A DNA stretch of 46,817 nucleotides from Ectocarpus siliculosus (taxonomy: Eukaryota; Sar; Phaeophyceae; Ectocarpales; Ectocarpaceae): positions 415,421 to 462,237 of the forward strand of contig FN649748.1 of assembly GCA_000310025.1 (NCBI GenBank). Direction: 5' to 3'. This document shows positions 1-10,806 of the stretch, in pieces. The translations under genes were made by a program, and so were the position numbers. Below the pieces are notes generated by a model. That model had not been told where the DNA came from. It did not search any database and worked only from the letters and a program-made list of their open reading frames with translations. Position 1 is the stretch's first letter. The number at the start of each line of letters is the position of its first letter.

Positions 1-13
1 CCCCCCCCCCCCC
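1..13. other. Poly-C run at the left window edge
   Basis: Thirteen consecutive C bases open the window. A matching run of G closes it on the right. This is either a natural homopolymer or the point where an assembly stopped. Reading frame across it cannot be trusted. Confidence 0.9.
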
Positions 14-213
14 GTGCATTTGGGACCCGTTCGTTAAAGGCGGCCGGCGCTAGCGGCGCCCAAAGCAGCCCTGCGGGCAAGGCCATCGGGCGACGGCCGG
101 GGGAAGGCGGAGCGCCGTCGCCGGCCGCCGTCGTGCCCGCAACGCCGTCGCCGTCGCCGTCGCCGGCAGGGACGGGGAAGGGGGGAGCGGCGACAAGAGT
201 GCCGGCAAGCTGA
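1..213 (+). CDS. C-terminal fragment of an unknown protein (5' end outside window)
   Basis: Frame 1 is open from the first base to a TGA at 211-213, about 70 codons with no start needed. The peptide is rich in Ala, Pro, Gly and Ser, with a Pro-Ser tract (PSPSPSPA) near the end, like the low-complexity tails of other genes in the window. No domain is visible. Support is indirect: composition, a clean stop, and the alternating-strand layout, which predicts a + gene here converging on the - gene that ends at 3855. The opposite strand is also open but gives an Arg-rich antisense product typical of shadow frames. The call is tentative because the poly-C at the edge may hide an indel. Confidence 0.35.
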   Translation, partial: PPPPRAFGTRSLKAAGASGAQSSPAGKAIGRRPGEGGAPSPAAVVPATPSPSPSPAGTGKGGAATRVPAS

Positions 214-883
214 GGGCTCCAAGCCGTCACATTCTCCGCCTTGATCAGTCTTTCTGCATCTACTATCTGCGGTTGGTTTGTCTGCATCTCTCTGCGGTTG
301 GTTCAAGATGCTGAACTGATGATACACACACACACACGAGGCTGATTTTTTGTTTAGCGGCCGGTGAAGGAGTTGCCCTATAGCGGGGAGTGGTGGTGGT
401 ACTTTTTTTTTTTTTTGCGTGGGTATCGACCATCGCGAATATTCCGGTACTAGAATGAATCACGCGCATACCTAAATGCACGCTGCTTTCGTTGCGCCCT
501 CCTTGTTTGCTTTGTCAAATGTCTGGGTGTGCCGGCCGGGGTTAAGAACCCCTACACTAAAACCAGTATAACGCCCGTTGTAACATTTTCGTTCGACGCC
601 GCGGCGGTCGGTCGCCGCCCCCGTACGTAGCGTAGGTATAGCAGTCCCCCGCCGCCTGAGCCGAAACGCAATATTACAGCTGCGAAACCGCTGTCAAGGG
701 TGCTGATTTGTACCAACGTACGAACGTCTTACCACTGCCCTAGATCTGAGACTGCTGTGAAGGTGTTGATGTGTACCACTTTGCGTCCGTCCGAGCCTGC
801 CTGAGCCTTATCGTCGCCTTTTGCTCCAACCCCCCGGGTTGAAATAGATCAACGTGCCGCCGGAGACAGCTCCAAACGGCAAC

Positions 884-1071
884 GGATGGCATCTGGGAGC
901 GGCCTCGCTGTTTCTCGTGCTTATACAAGGCAACATGGTTGTGACCGTCGGTACTATTTTACTGTTTACTGTTGTTGTAGATCTGATGCCTGGAGTGTGG
1001 GAGCGACCTCGCTCGTTGTTTCTTGTGCAAAATACGGTTTGATTAAATGGTTGTCGTTACACTGTAGATCT
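884..1071. repeat. Imperfect tandem duplication (about 90-100 bp unit)
   Basis: Two adjacent segments, about 884-985 and 984-1071, share the order GGGAGCG-ACCTCGCT, GTTTCTTGTGC and a closing TAGATCTG, with many substitutions and small indels between. It is an old local duplication in the gene-free region. Confidence 0.5.
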
Positions 1072-1906
1072 GGGTTGAACGAACGACACATGCTTTTTGC
1101 TGCTTGCATATTTTTGTCCAGAAGCAATAATATTGTAACGGCATTCGGATTTAGGGCAGGACGTGTTGCAGACGCCGGTACATTCTTAAGCCGAAGGCCG
1201 TCTCTAGACTATACAACGAGCTCACCCCCCGCTTTTGCCTGGGGATCACGCCTGTGGTACAGACGGACGACGTCGTTGCTCACAGCGACCCCCAAGTCCC
1301 AAGTCTTCCACTCGTTTTGGGAGCGAAGGTAGTGTAGCAGAGATAGCTGATATTATAAAGCCATCGAACCACCGGCAGCAGTAGAAGGCGTTGTTGTGTG
1401 GTCCGACACAGCTGAGCGATCGTCATTCGAGATGATGATATTTTCTCGAGAGGACAGCCGATGGGGGGGGGGGCGAGTCTCAGCCACGGGATGAAGAGAA
1501 GCAAGCAAGAGAGAGCGTTGTGCAAATGGCATATGACTTCATGAAGCATTCTCGCTTAGGGAGTGTGAGTGCTGTTCCTCCAAGACTTGGCCGTTCTTAA
1601 TAGAAGTCGCGGTTCGGTTGTTGCCAAGCGTGGCAATGTTGGCATGGAACGACAAGACATTGCCCGGAAAAGAAAATTAACAGGAATACTAGTACTATTA
1701 AGCCAAGCCCGCCCGTTGTTGGCACACCCAGGGGCGGGGAGAGACAGACGCAACTACACGATGCATCCATAAAAATCCATCCATCAATACGCAACAAGAA
1801 TGCCATGGCAACGAACACAAGATCCTGTCATGCAGCGTATGGTGCTGGGGTGTCGTCGGTTTGTGGAAACTGTAAAATCTTGCCCGTTGGGTGCCCCCTG
1901 GTTCTC

Positions 1907-2124
1907 ACCAAGCTAAATTTGCCACCCATTCTTCCGTAGCAGTGCATGCAGGACATGGCATGGGTAGTCTGGTGGAAGGAGGCAGGCAGTCACGCCACGA
2001 AAGACGAAAGACCGCACCAAGCTAAATTTGCCACCCATTCTTCCGTAGCAGTGCATGCAGGACATGGCATGGGTAGTCTGGTGGAAGGAGGCAGGCAGTC
2101 ACGCCACGAAAGACAAAAGACCGC
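1907..2124. repeat. Tandem duplication, 2 x 109 bp
   Basis: The segment 1907-2015 (beginning ACCAAGCTAAATTTGCC) is repeated head-to-tail at 2016-2124 with almost no differences. One visible change is GACGAAAG versus GACAAAAG near the right end. The near identity says the duplication is recent. It carries no recognisable gene. Confidence 0.95.
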
Positions 2125-3854
2125 TCTGAGGGCTGCGCGTCACAGCAAGCGCACCGTGTGAGATAGTTGACCTCTATGGTAACACGCCGCTCGACGAACA
2201 TCCGTTGACATGCACGAGACGTGCCAGCCGCCTGGTGAACACGGTCTGTGGTGATGTAACACCCAAACCCTCTCCAAGGTGCGCACCGCGGTACACTATT
2301 GGCGGAGGGGAACCACAAAATACACCCCAATATGTTAGGCGAAAAAACAAAAGAAATAATGTCACATTCGCAGTACATTTTTTTTCTTTGTTGCATGGTC
2401 CTGGACGACAGCCAGCCAGCCAGCCGCAGAACGGAAACGCCGCGCATGTAACACTCCGAACAAACGCGGAAACTACATTGGTAGTCTATAATATAACCAA
2501 GACTGACCAACAAATACCAGGTATGCATGTCCTTCGACCATAATTTCAACAACTTGCTTCACCCGTGCGTGTTTCAAGAGTGACGGGTCCTTCTAGGAAC
2601 CAAAGGGTTTCAGCGATTAGCCGGGTACCATGTTTTTTGCCACTAGATGATTCCGTCAAAAACGCCACGCATTATATTACCACGCACCACCACGTAAAAC
2701 AACTAGAAGAAACAGCTGGGCTTGCGACATGAAAAAGTAGCCACGGCAGAGCACACACGTCGAACGGTACAACGTCGTCGCATATGTACCACTACTGCTG
2801 CGGTAGAATATTTCTAGGGAAGAAACGGTATCATCCCGATAGAGGGAGAGACCCTGCCGATGCTCCTCGAGTCGACAAAACACGACAAGAGCAAAATTGG
2901 CTGGGGGACTCGTGTAGAAAACAATACAACGACTTCCACGACCTTTTTCCTTTCCACGTCGACAACTACGGCCGTAGTATACCTACACGTTAGTGACAGA
3001 GGTGAAGAAATAAATAATACAACTCAGTGATGCCCGCGAAAAAAGGCAGCCCTTCTTTTTGAAACGGCCTCCCGGGAAGGAAACGGGAAAAAAAAAATAA
3101 CACGCCGCCTCCCGTTCTATTGCAAACCTCACAAGTACACAGCACTACAAAAAACAGCATCGATTTAGAGAAGAGGCCATGCATTCATTCTCTTGCGTAC
3201 AACGGTAGAAAGGGGGACTGACAAAAAAGCCTACGAGTCAACCGGTTCACGCAGACACACAGCGTCCGTCACATGTATGTTTGATGTGGCGCTTAACACA
3301 CTCTTGCAAACTAAAGTCCAGCCCTCCAACATCCAGTAACTCCTTTCAAAAGCTCGTGAACCGCTACAGACAAGCAGGTTTTCAGACATGACACAACAAA
3401 ATCCCTCTTCGAGCGACATGCCCGCGGCTCAGCTGCTGCTGCGTCCACACGAAAGCCCCGCGGGCATCATGCAACCATGGCGAACGACAACAGAACATGT
3501 CGTTCTTGTCGCCGAGGAGGGGCGGCATCGCGCGCCAAAAAGCGGCCCCACCTCTTCGTTCCCCGAACAACAGCAGCAGTGTCCTCAGTTTCTTGCACCA
3601 AGATACGCCCCTCCTTGCGTGACATTATATTCTATGGATACCGCAACATCATGCATGAAAGATACACGGAAACACACAAAACACACCGGCGGCGCCGCGC
3701 TTCTCGAGATCGCGTCCCTCACGCTGCTCGTGGAGCAGCAACGTTTGGGACCTTGGACCTCCCACATCATTAACCATTACCTCTCCCTCCCGGCATGCCC
3801 TCCCCCCCCCCCCCGAAAAAAAAAAAGCTCACAGCAACAACAACGTGTTGCGCT

Positions 3855-6800
3855 CTACGACGACACCGCCCACGGGTGTTGCGAGGGCCCGGCGAAAGCT
3901 TCATCCCTGCACGACGAAGCACTACTACTAACCGCCGCCGCCCCGCCCCCCCACGTGCCGCCGCCGCCGCTGCCGCTCCCCTCCTCGAGGAGGGGGGCCC
4001 GCGGCCGAGAACCCCCCACCCACGCGGGCTCCATCTCCCCCTCCTCCTCTTCCGCTAGGAGCCCTTCTTCCGCGCGGGTAGACCGGAACCCCAGGCGGAG
4101 GGGCCGCCCGCACTGCGCGAGCTCTCGCGCCACGACGTCCGCCGGCTTCCCGCGGGCCGAGACGCCGTTGTAGGACTCGAGGACGTCCCCGGTGTCCGGG
4201 CACAGCCGCTCGCCGGGGACTCCGGTAGTCGGGGCCGGCCCCACGTAGCCCTCGGAGCCGGCGACACAGACGCCGGTGCCGTCGAGGAGCTCCCGGAACT
4301 GGAGGCCGATGACCCTGGTCGTGAAGAGGAGCTCGTACTCGTCGTCCGGCCGCGGGGGAAGGACCGACGACAGCCGCCGCTTGCTGGAGGAGGACGGGGT
4401 TGGTGCCGCTGCCGCTGCCAACGAAAGCGACGACGGCGGCGTGGCCGACGACCTCGGCCTGCTGCTTCCCGTCTCGTCGCCGCCACCACCGCCGCCGCCA
4501 CCTCCGCCGATTCGTCTCCCGCACGGCTCGGCAAGCTCGAGGTCCGACAGCTGGATGAGCGCGGTGCGGGACGAGCTCACCCTCTTGAGCCCGCCCCCGA
4601 CGGCGGCAGAGAGGGCGCTCGCCGCCACCGCGCCTACCCCGCCACCACCCGCCGCCGCCGCCGCCGCCTTGGCGTCCAGCGACTGCCTACCGCGGTTCAC
4701 GCAGGCCTCCCACTCCGCCCCGGATATCTCTCCGAGACCCAGGTCGGTCGACACCGTGGACCCGTGCTGCGAGGACGGGTCCCATCGCACCGGCGAGTCG
4801 GTTAGCGCGGCGGAAACGCTCGCTGAAGCCGACCGGGGCGACCCCAAGGGGGTGTGCGGGTGGTAGTTGCCGGCTCCGCCGGCGGCGGCGTTGCTGTTGC
4901 TGTTGCTGGTCACGCCGGTTATCGCGCCCGCCGCGAGGGAACCCAGCGAGCATACGCTCGTCATCGCCGCCCCGCCCATCCCCGCCGCCCCCGGCCAAAG
5001 CGCGAGCTTCTTGCCCATCTCCTGCGCGGCCTTGTCCACCATGCCCTTGTTGAGCCCGAGGAACTTGCCGGCCACCGCTAGCCCGGCCACCGCCGGCGCT
5101 GCAGAAGAAGCCCCGTTGCCGCCGCCGTCGCCGCCGCCGCTTGCTTCCGCGAAAAACCCACCCACGCCGTGGTCATCGCCGCCGCCGCCGCCGCCGCTGC
5201 CAAACGCCTCTTCGGACTGTTGTTGCTGCTGCTGCAGCTGTGTCGCCGCCAGCGCCGTTGCGTCGTGGAACGAGTTGAGGTTCTTTACCGCGGCAAGGGT
5301 TCGTCGGTGGCGTGACGGCGGCAGGGACGGCACTCGCGGGGGCCCGACCCGCTTGCGGATGGTACGACACACGCCCTCCCGGAACTGGCTGCTGATGTTG
5401 CTGTGGAAGACGATGTTTTCTTGGTTCTCTTCCAGATCGGAGGCCTGTGGCGTTGGCGAGACAGCGTGGGAGGCAGAGGTTACAAGGCAAGAAAATATAA
5501 AGCAAGTGATGACCATGGCAACTGCCATGGAGGTGATGGGATACCTCTCTTCCAGCGTTTTTCCATCTTCTTCCCAGTGTCGGCCTCACCCAAACGTTTC
5601 TTCTTGCCTCTCTCTCTCTTGCCTCATCTCTCTCACGTTCAACCTCCAAATAACCATCTATTATCGCCGACAGGCTCCGAACAACACAGACGGAGTCAAG
5701 CAAAGTCAACAAAACCAGCCCTTGAAACCATTTGCACGACTCTCGCGTCGCCGCCAACACTGTTGCTGTGCGGACACCATCGCGTGGACCCCACGCACCT
5801 CCGAACAAGTCCTATCCGCCAGGTCGGTGTCCCCGCCGTCCGACGCCGCCGCCAGGCTGTCCCGAGACAAGCACGACCGCATGCTCCCTCGGCGGCGCTG
5901 GCTGCCGCCGCCAATCCTTCCCCCGTCGTCATCCTCTATCGCCACCGTCGAAACGTCCGCCGTCGAACACTCCGACGTCGAAGAGCGCCGCCTGCTGGCC
6001 CACCGCACACCCGCTCCTTTGCTCCCGCCTGCGGTCCCATCAACGCCGCCGCCGCCGCCGCCGGTAACGTCAGGGGCAACGTCGGCTTCCGCCAGGTCAC
6101 CCATCGACGCCCACGTGCGGGCACGGGAACGCCAAGCCCCCCCGCCTCCCCCGGCTCGCCGCTGGTGACGACCGGCGGACGACGACGAGGCGCCGGCGGC
6201 GGTAACGGACGATGATGCTTGTCTCGACAACATGTCGCGAACCTCCTTCTTGAGGACGGCCTTTTGCGCCCGGACCAGCTGGTTCTTGTGCCGCGCCTGG
6301 CAGAGCTCGGCTCTGCAGAGGGGTGGGTGGGTGTGTGGGGGATGCTCTTTGGTTAGGCTTTTTGTGTTACGACAGCGGTTTCGCCTTGAATGGTCCAGAA
6401 TTGATGCTTGCATTATAGCCTAGCTGCTGCGTTTTGCGTGAAAGAGTCTGACGTGGCCATTTAACACCGACATGTTTCGTAGGGCAAGAGTTGGATTGTG
6501 CGCGTGTGTGGGAGCCAATCCTAAAACGTTCGCGATGCATGTGCAATAGATCCTCCGTACTTCCATCCACACATTTCACCTCAGCGCCCGCAGCTGCGTC
6601 TTCAGGTACTCCATGCTCCGGTCCAGCACGCTCACCCTCCCGCTCGCCCGGGCCGTCGCCGCCTCCGCGCCAACCGCCCGCTCTTCCGCCGCCCTCACCA
6701 GCCTCTCGGCGAGCCGCGCCTCCCCCTCCACCTCCCGCCTCCTGTCCGCCTCCCGCTCCAGGGCCCGCCCCCTGCGGCCGAGCTCCGCGCGGGCCTCCCC

Positions 6801-9800
6801 CAACGCTCTCCTGACGGCCTCGAGGGACAGCCGCTCGTCGGCTCCCTGCTCGGTGAGTTGCTCCTGCCGGGGCCGACCGCCATCGCCGCCGCCGCCGCCG
6901 CCGCCGCCGCTGTCTCGAGAAACGGCCGTCGACAACTCGTCTCGCGGGGCCGACGGCGACCGCGATCGCGCGGTGTCCAGGTCCCCGCTGCCGCTGGACC
7001 TCCAGGCCATGGACGGTGGCGACTCTCCGGCCGCCGCCAGCGCATGGGCGCCTTCCTCCTCCTCCTCCTCGCCGCCGCCGCCGCCGCTTTGCTTCCCGTC
7101 GCCGCCCTTGAGGCCCTCGGCGATGAGGTGCGACAGGGCGGAGGCGGTGTCGCCGAGCGCGGCGAGCTCGGCCGCCACCTCGCGGCTGCGGTGCCGCTCA
7201 TCCCGCAGAGCGAGGACGGTCACGTGCCGCTGGTCCGCATACCCGCGGAAGGTGGCGACCTGCTGCTCCAGGCCGCTGATCTCCTCCAGCAGGAGCTGCG
7301 AGTGCACGTAAAAAATAATCGGGTCGTGGAGGGCAAGCAAAGCAAGAAAGACGCGTACATATCGTTAGCTTGAAGAGTGTGTGCATGTTGTGCTATCTTA
7401 TGCATAGAGACCTTAAGATACGTTTGTATGTAGATATCGGAATGCGTGGGCCACGCCGTGACTAGCTCAACAAGTACGCACACCACCAGGGATACAATTA
7501 TATGCATGTGGCAAGCAATCACCGAAAGTCTTCCCGTTCGAGGGAACACCCCAAACAAAAGGGGCGTGTTGCAGCAAGACGTGTCAAGTCCTTCCAGCAA
7601 GTGAGCATTGTACTAGACAAGAGGTGCATACTCCGCACCCTACTTTCACGGGCGCGGCTTCTCCATCACCCCGCAGTACAAATACGGCGGAGGTGCTACC
7701 CATATATATACAACGGCGACACATACCAGCACATGCCGCTTTAGTTGCTTGGGGGGGAGTTTGTTGTAATGTTTGGCGCCATTCTCACAAGAACAAAAAA
7801 CACCCGAACTCTTGGGGAACCGACCGAGAGGGTGGTGGTTTGTTCCTGATGTCAAAGCCCAAAAGAGAAGAGAATTAACCACTCCCAAAGGGTTTGCCTC
7901 TTCATGATGCTCAGGAGTAACAAAAGAATGATACTCCACCAGCGTCCTTTTGAACAGATAAGGGGCGTGCCTGCTTTAGATGAGCACCGCAACGGTGAGC
8001 AGCTGGAACTGCTATCGTTGTACAAAACACAACGCAGCCGCAGTGAGGTCTGTAAGCAACGGAAGGGCACAGACACATCGCCGAGTCTTCCCAGGGTTGA
8101 TCGTGTGACCGTTGCCACCTATTCCATCAGTAGTACACAAAGAAGCAAGGCCTTTTATTATTTTCTTTACGGCTGCATTGACCTCCCAATTGTGTTCTAG
8201 CTGTCGGCCATTGGAAATTTTGCAGAGCAGGCAGGGACCTTTATTTACCCAGAGCGTGTCAACAACGGCACCCCTTTGGGGAGTGGTACATAGCCGTGAT
8301 TCGTGCGTTGTATTTTTGGCAAAAAAAAAAGCTGCTGTTGTGCAATCACGTGAAAGAGTACCCGCTCGAGATGTTATACACCACAAAAGATCAGGAGTCG
8401 AAGTTTTGTGAAAACCGCGCCGCCACTTGGTCAACCGCATGGACGCGTCAAGGCACTTTTTTACTTTCCATCTCGAGTTTGCTTGGCAGAATTTTCAGTG
8501 CAACGGTATCTCTTTGGTAGGGGTTGCTTCCCCTGAGCGGCAAAGTCCACACGGAGCAACAAAAAGAGAGCTGCCTGCCGCGGGATCGATAATAGTGCGT
8601 GCGGAGCTTTCGTGACCGAAGGGGTTACACGTTCCGAAATCTGATTTCGTCTCCGCAGCAAACCCTTCGCAGCCTCGTCGTCGTATATATACTGGTCCGC
8701 GTGATACTACAAGTACCGCTGTACGCATTTCACTTCTGTGTACCACGGATAACAACCATAGTACGAGTGCTGTCAACTCAGTGCGGTGCGTCCTGAACAC
8801 ACGAGAAAATATTTGCGATGTCACGTTCATTCTCTCAATCAATGGCTTCGTCAGGTGGCGTTGTAGATGCAACCTGACATGCTAAAAGCGGCGGATTTGG
8901 TCCGATCGGTTCAAACAAATTTGAGAGAACAGAGAATGTCATGAAAGAGAGAGCCACTCGCCACACACATTGCACACGGATGGATCAGGAAAGAGCAACC
9001 TCTTGGTGTCTAAAAACCAGCAAGGGTTGAAGGTAAAAACGCGGGGGAGGTTGGCAGATGAAACGCACGTACTGCTGTAGTTTCCATAACTCGATGGCCG
9101 CTGGCGCCCACGGCAGTGTAGCAGCTACAGCAGCATCAGTAGTGTGAAGAGAGAGCCTTCATGAGACGTCACAATTGCCGCGCGCGCAGAAAACCAATAA
9201 CCCAACCCACCTTGTTGGCGCCTCTCATCACGTCCATCTCGGCTTGCAGCTTTCCGTGCCTGCCGTTCGCGATGGACTCCACCCATTGCTCCCAGTCCTC
9301 GCCGCCCCTCGCCTCCAGCATGAACCCGCTGCCGTCCGGGCAGCCGGAGCGGTACAGCTCGAATGCCGTGCTCGTGGCCCCCCTCTTGCCGCTGCCACCG
9401 CTAGTGTTGTTGGTGTCCGCGGCGGCTGTCGTTGCGGAGTAACCACCGGAGTCTTTTCGCACCTCTCGCACGGCGTCAAAGAGGTCGAGGTCGATGCACC
9501 CGCGAGGCTCGGTATCGTGCTCGGACATGTAGTAGAAGAGCATCGTGATGGGCTTGAGCACGAAGAAGCGCCGCTTCCACTTGGGCACGTTGGCCCCCAG
9601 CTTCCAGAGATAGCCGCTCCGGAGCGCTCCTCTAGAGACCAGCGCGGCATCCACCCTGCTGCCTCCCGCCGCCGCCATGGTTGCGCCTTCTTGCTGCTCC
9701 TTCTGAGCAGGACCTCGATCGTCGTCGTGGCCGCTCCAGGGAGTAGTCGATATCGGGACCATCTTCTCGATCGTTGGCTCCGACGCGAGGGCTAGCGCTT

Positions 9801-10059
9801 CTGCCGCGGCCGCCGCACTGCTACCATCCGCCGCTGCTGCTCGGGGTGATGCTGCTTCCCTCCGCTGACCAGCAGCAGCAGCACCAACCGGTGATCGTGC
9901 GCCGCAGCGGTTGTCTCGGGTATCACGGTAGCTGCAATCACTTCTCCTCGGTGCTGATGCGTAACGGTAGCTGCTGCCGCCGCGGGTGGGCGCCTGAGGG
10001 GCAAGGCGAGCACGGAACGATGGTGGACTGCTGGCGTGCATCACTGCATGGCCAGGCAT
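3855..10059 (-). CDS. PH domain / coiled-coil / PDZ-like multidomain protein
   Basis: Spliced model on the - strand with four exons: 10059-9211, 7295-6580, 6312-5799 and 5444-3855 (3669 nt, 1222 aa). All junctions are GT-AG and in phase. Residues about 145-268 form a PH domain: SGYLWKLG, then WKRRFFVL, a basic first-strand region typical of phosphoinositide binding, and the conserved C-terminal helix Trp in EDWEQWV. Exon 2 encodes a coiled coil (LLLEEISGLEQQV, then a long Arg/Glu heptad-like stretch near residues 430-520) broken by acidic and Gly runs. Exon 3 opens with a basic helix (QLVRAQKAVLKKEV). The last exon has a poly-Gln tract, Gly/Ala/Ser linkers and, at about 1062-1148, a PDZ-like domain with GLQF in place of the carboxylate-binding GLGF, and GDVLESYNGV. 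The combination suggests a membrane-associated scaffold; that is inference. The start is the most upstream ATG in the open frame; another upstream exon is possible. The gene is head-to-head with the LRR gene at 10647. Confidence 0.75.
5216..5236 (-). repeat. Poly-Gln-encoding CAG/CAA tract
   Basis: Short trinucleotide run in the last exon of the PH-PDZ gene, read on the - strand as a run of Gln just after LAATQL. One of several CAG-type tracts lying inside exons in this window. Confidence 0.8.
7296..9210 (-). other. Intron 1 of the PH-PDZ gene
   Basis: A 1915-bp intron bounded by AAG|GTGGGT at 9211/9210 and a CTCGCAG acceptor ending at 7296. It separates the PH exon from the coiled-coil exon. 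I see no convincing gene, repeat array or RNA inside it. The short frames are unbiased and AT-richer than the exons. Confidence 0.6.
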
Positions 10060-10646
10060 CACTGCACTACTAACCAGCACGTTTTTTCGGGGATCGCTGT
10101 GCTACTGGTCCGAGCGAGAGAGCAAGGACATGAAAATATGATGAAATATGAAAAGCGTGCCAGCTAGCAGCCCAACGCAGGAAATTTCCAGGATCTTTCT
10201 ATGCATACACGGCAGAGTCGACGAAACCCCCCTCGCCCCGTTGTTTTGTAGCTCGACGACGAGACGACACGGGGCGTTTGTACTGTGTAGCTTGCCCCTC
10301 GTTTCGAGAGAATGCATCAGGACGACTTAACAAGCGTCACGTAGAACCAGGAGTGCCCTCGCTCGCTGTAACGATGATGCCTCTACCGTTCGTAAAGGTG
10401 TGACAACATGTGTAGGGGCCACGTTGTTGGCGGTCTGCCCGCCGTCCAAAGTATACTTCGACCTGTCCCGGCATAGCAGTAGTATAATAGTAGGGCGGGA
10501 GGACACGCGAAACTGTATACATTGCGCTGCCAATCTGGACACGCCTTGCCCACACGCCTGCATGAGGTTGAGGTGAAACCAACGTCAAGACAGCTTCTTG
10601 TACCTTCAACCCACGATGCCTACAACACAGCCCTCACAGAAAATGA
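10060..10646. promoter_or_regulatory. Head-to-head intergenic region (putative bidirectional promoter)
   Basis: 587 bp lie between the ATG of the PH-PDZ gene (- strand) and the ATG of the LRR gene (+ strand). Transcription of both must start here or within upstream exons that I cannot see. No clear TATA box or repeated motif stands out. The assignment rests on geometry alone. Confidence 0.45.
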
Positions 10647-10746
10647 ATGAACGTACGTGTATTGCCTCCCCCGTCTGGCCGTGTGGAGGTTACCGCGAAA
10701 GCGTTCAAGCGGAACCTCGACGATGGCGATGACAACGACTCCACCG

Positions 10747-10806
<60 letters not shown>

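Larger units (their letters stand above)
214..3854. other. Gene-free convergent intergenic region / 3' UTRs
   Basis: About 3.6 kb between the partial + gene and the end of the PH-PDZ gene on the - strand. It should contain the 3' UTRs of both. The small open frames here have no bias, no domain and no consistent splice partners. It holds a CA run near 322-336, a pure T run near 401-416, an imperfect tandem repeat near 884-1071 and a 109-bp tandem duplication at 1907-2124. I see no RNA gene. Confidence 0.6.

Noticed and set aside
886-1332. 148-codon + frame in the left gene-free region
   Set aside because: It spans the imperfect tandem repeat at 884-1071, starts without a good context and has no recognisable domain or codon bias.
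3388-4173. 261-codon + frame overlapping the end of the PH-PDZ gene
   Set aside because: Its second half is antisense to the PDZ exon, and its first half has no domain or supporting splice signals.
4867-6168. 433-codon + frame, Pro/Ala/Arg-rich
   Set aside because: Antisense to exons 3 and 4 of the PH-PDZ gene and to the intron between them.
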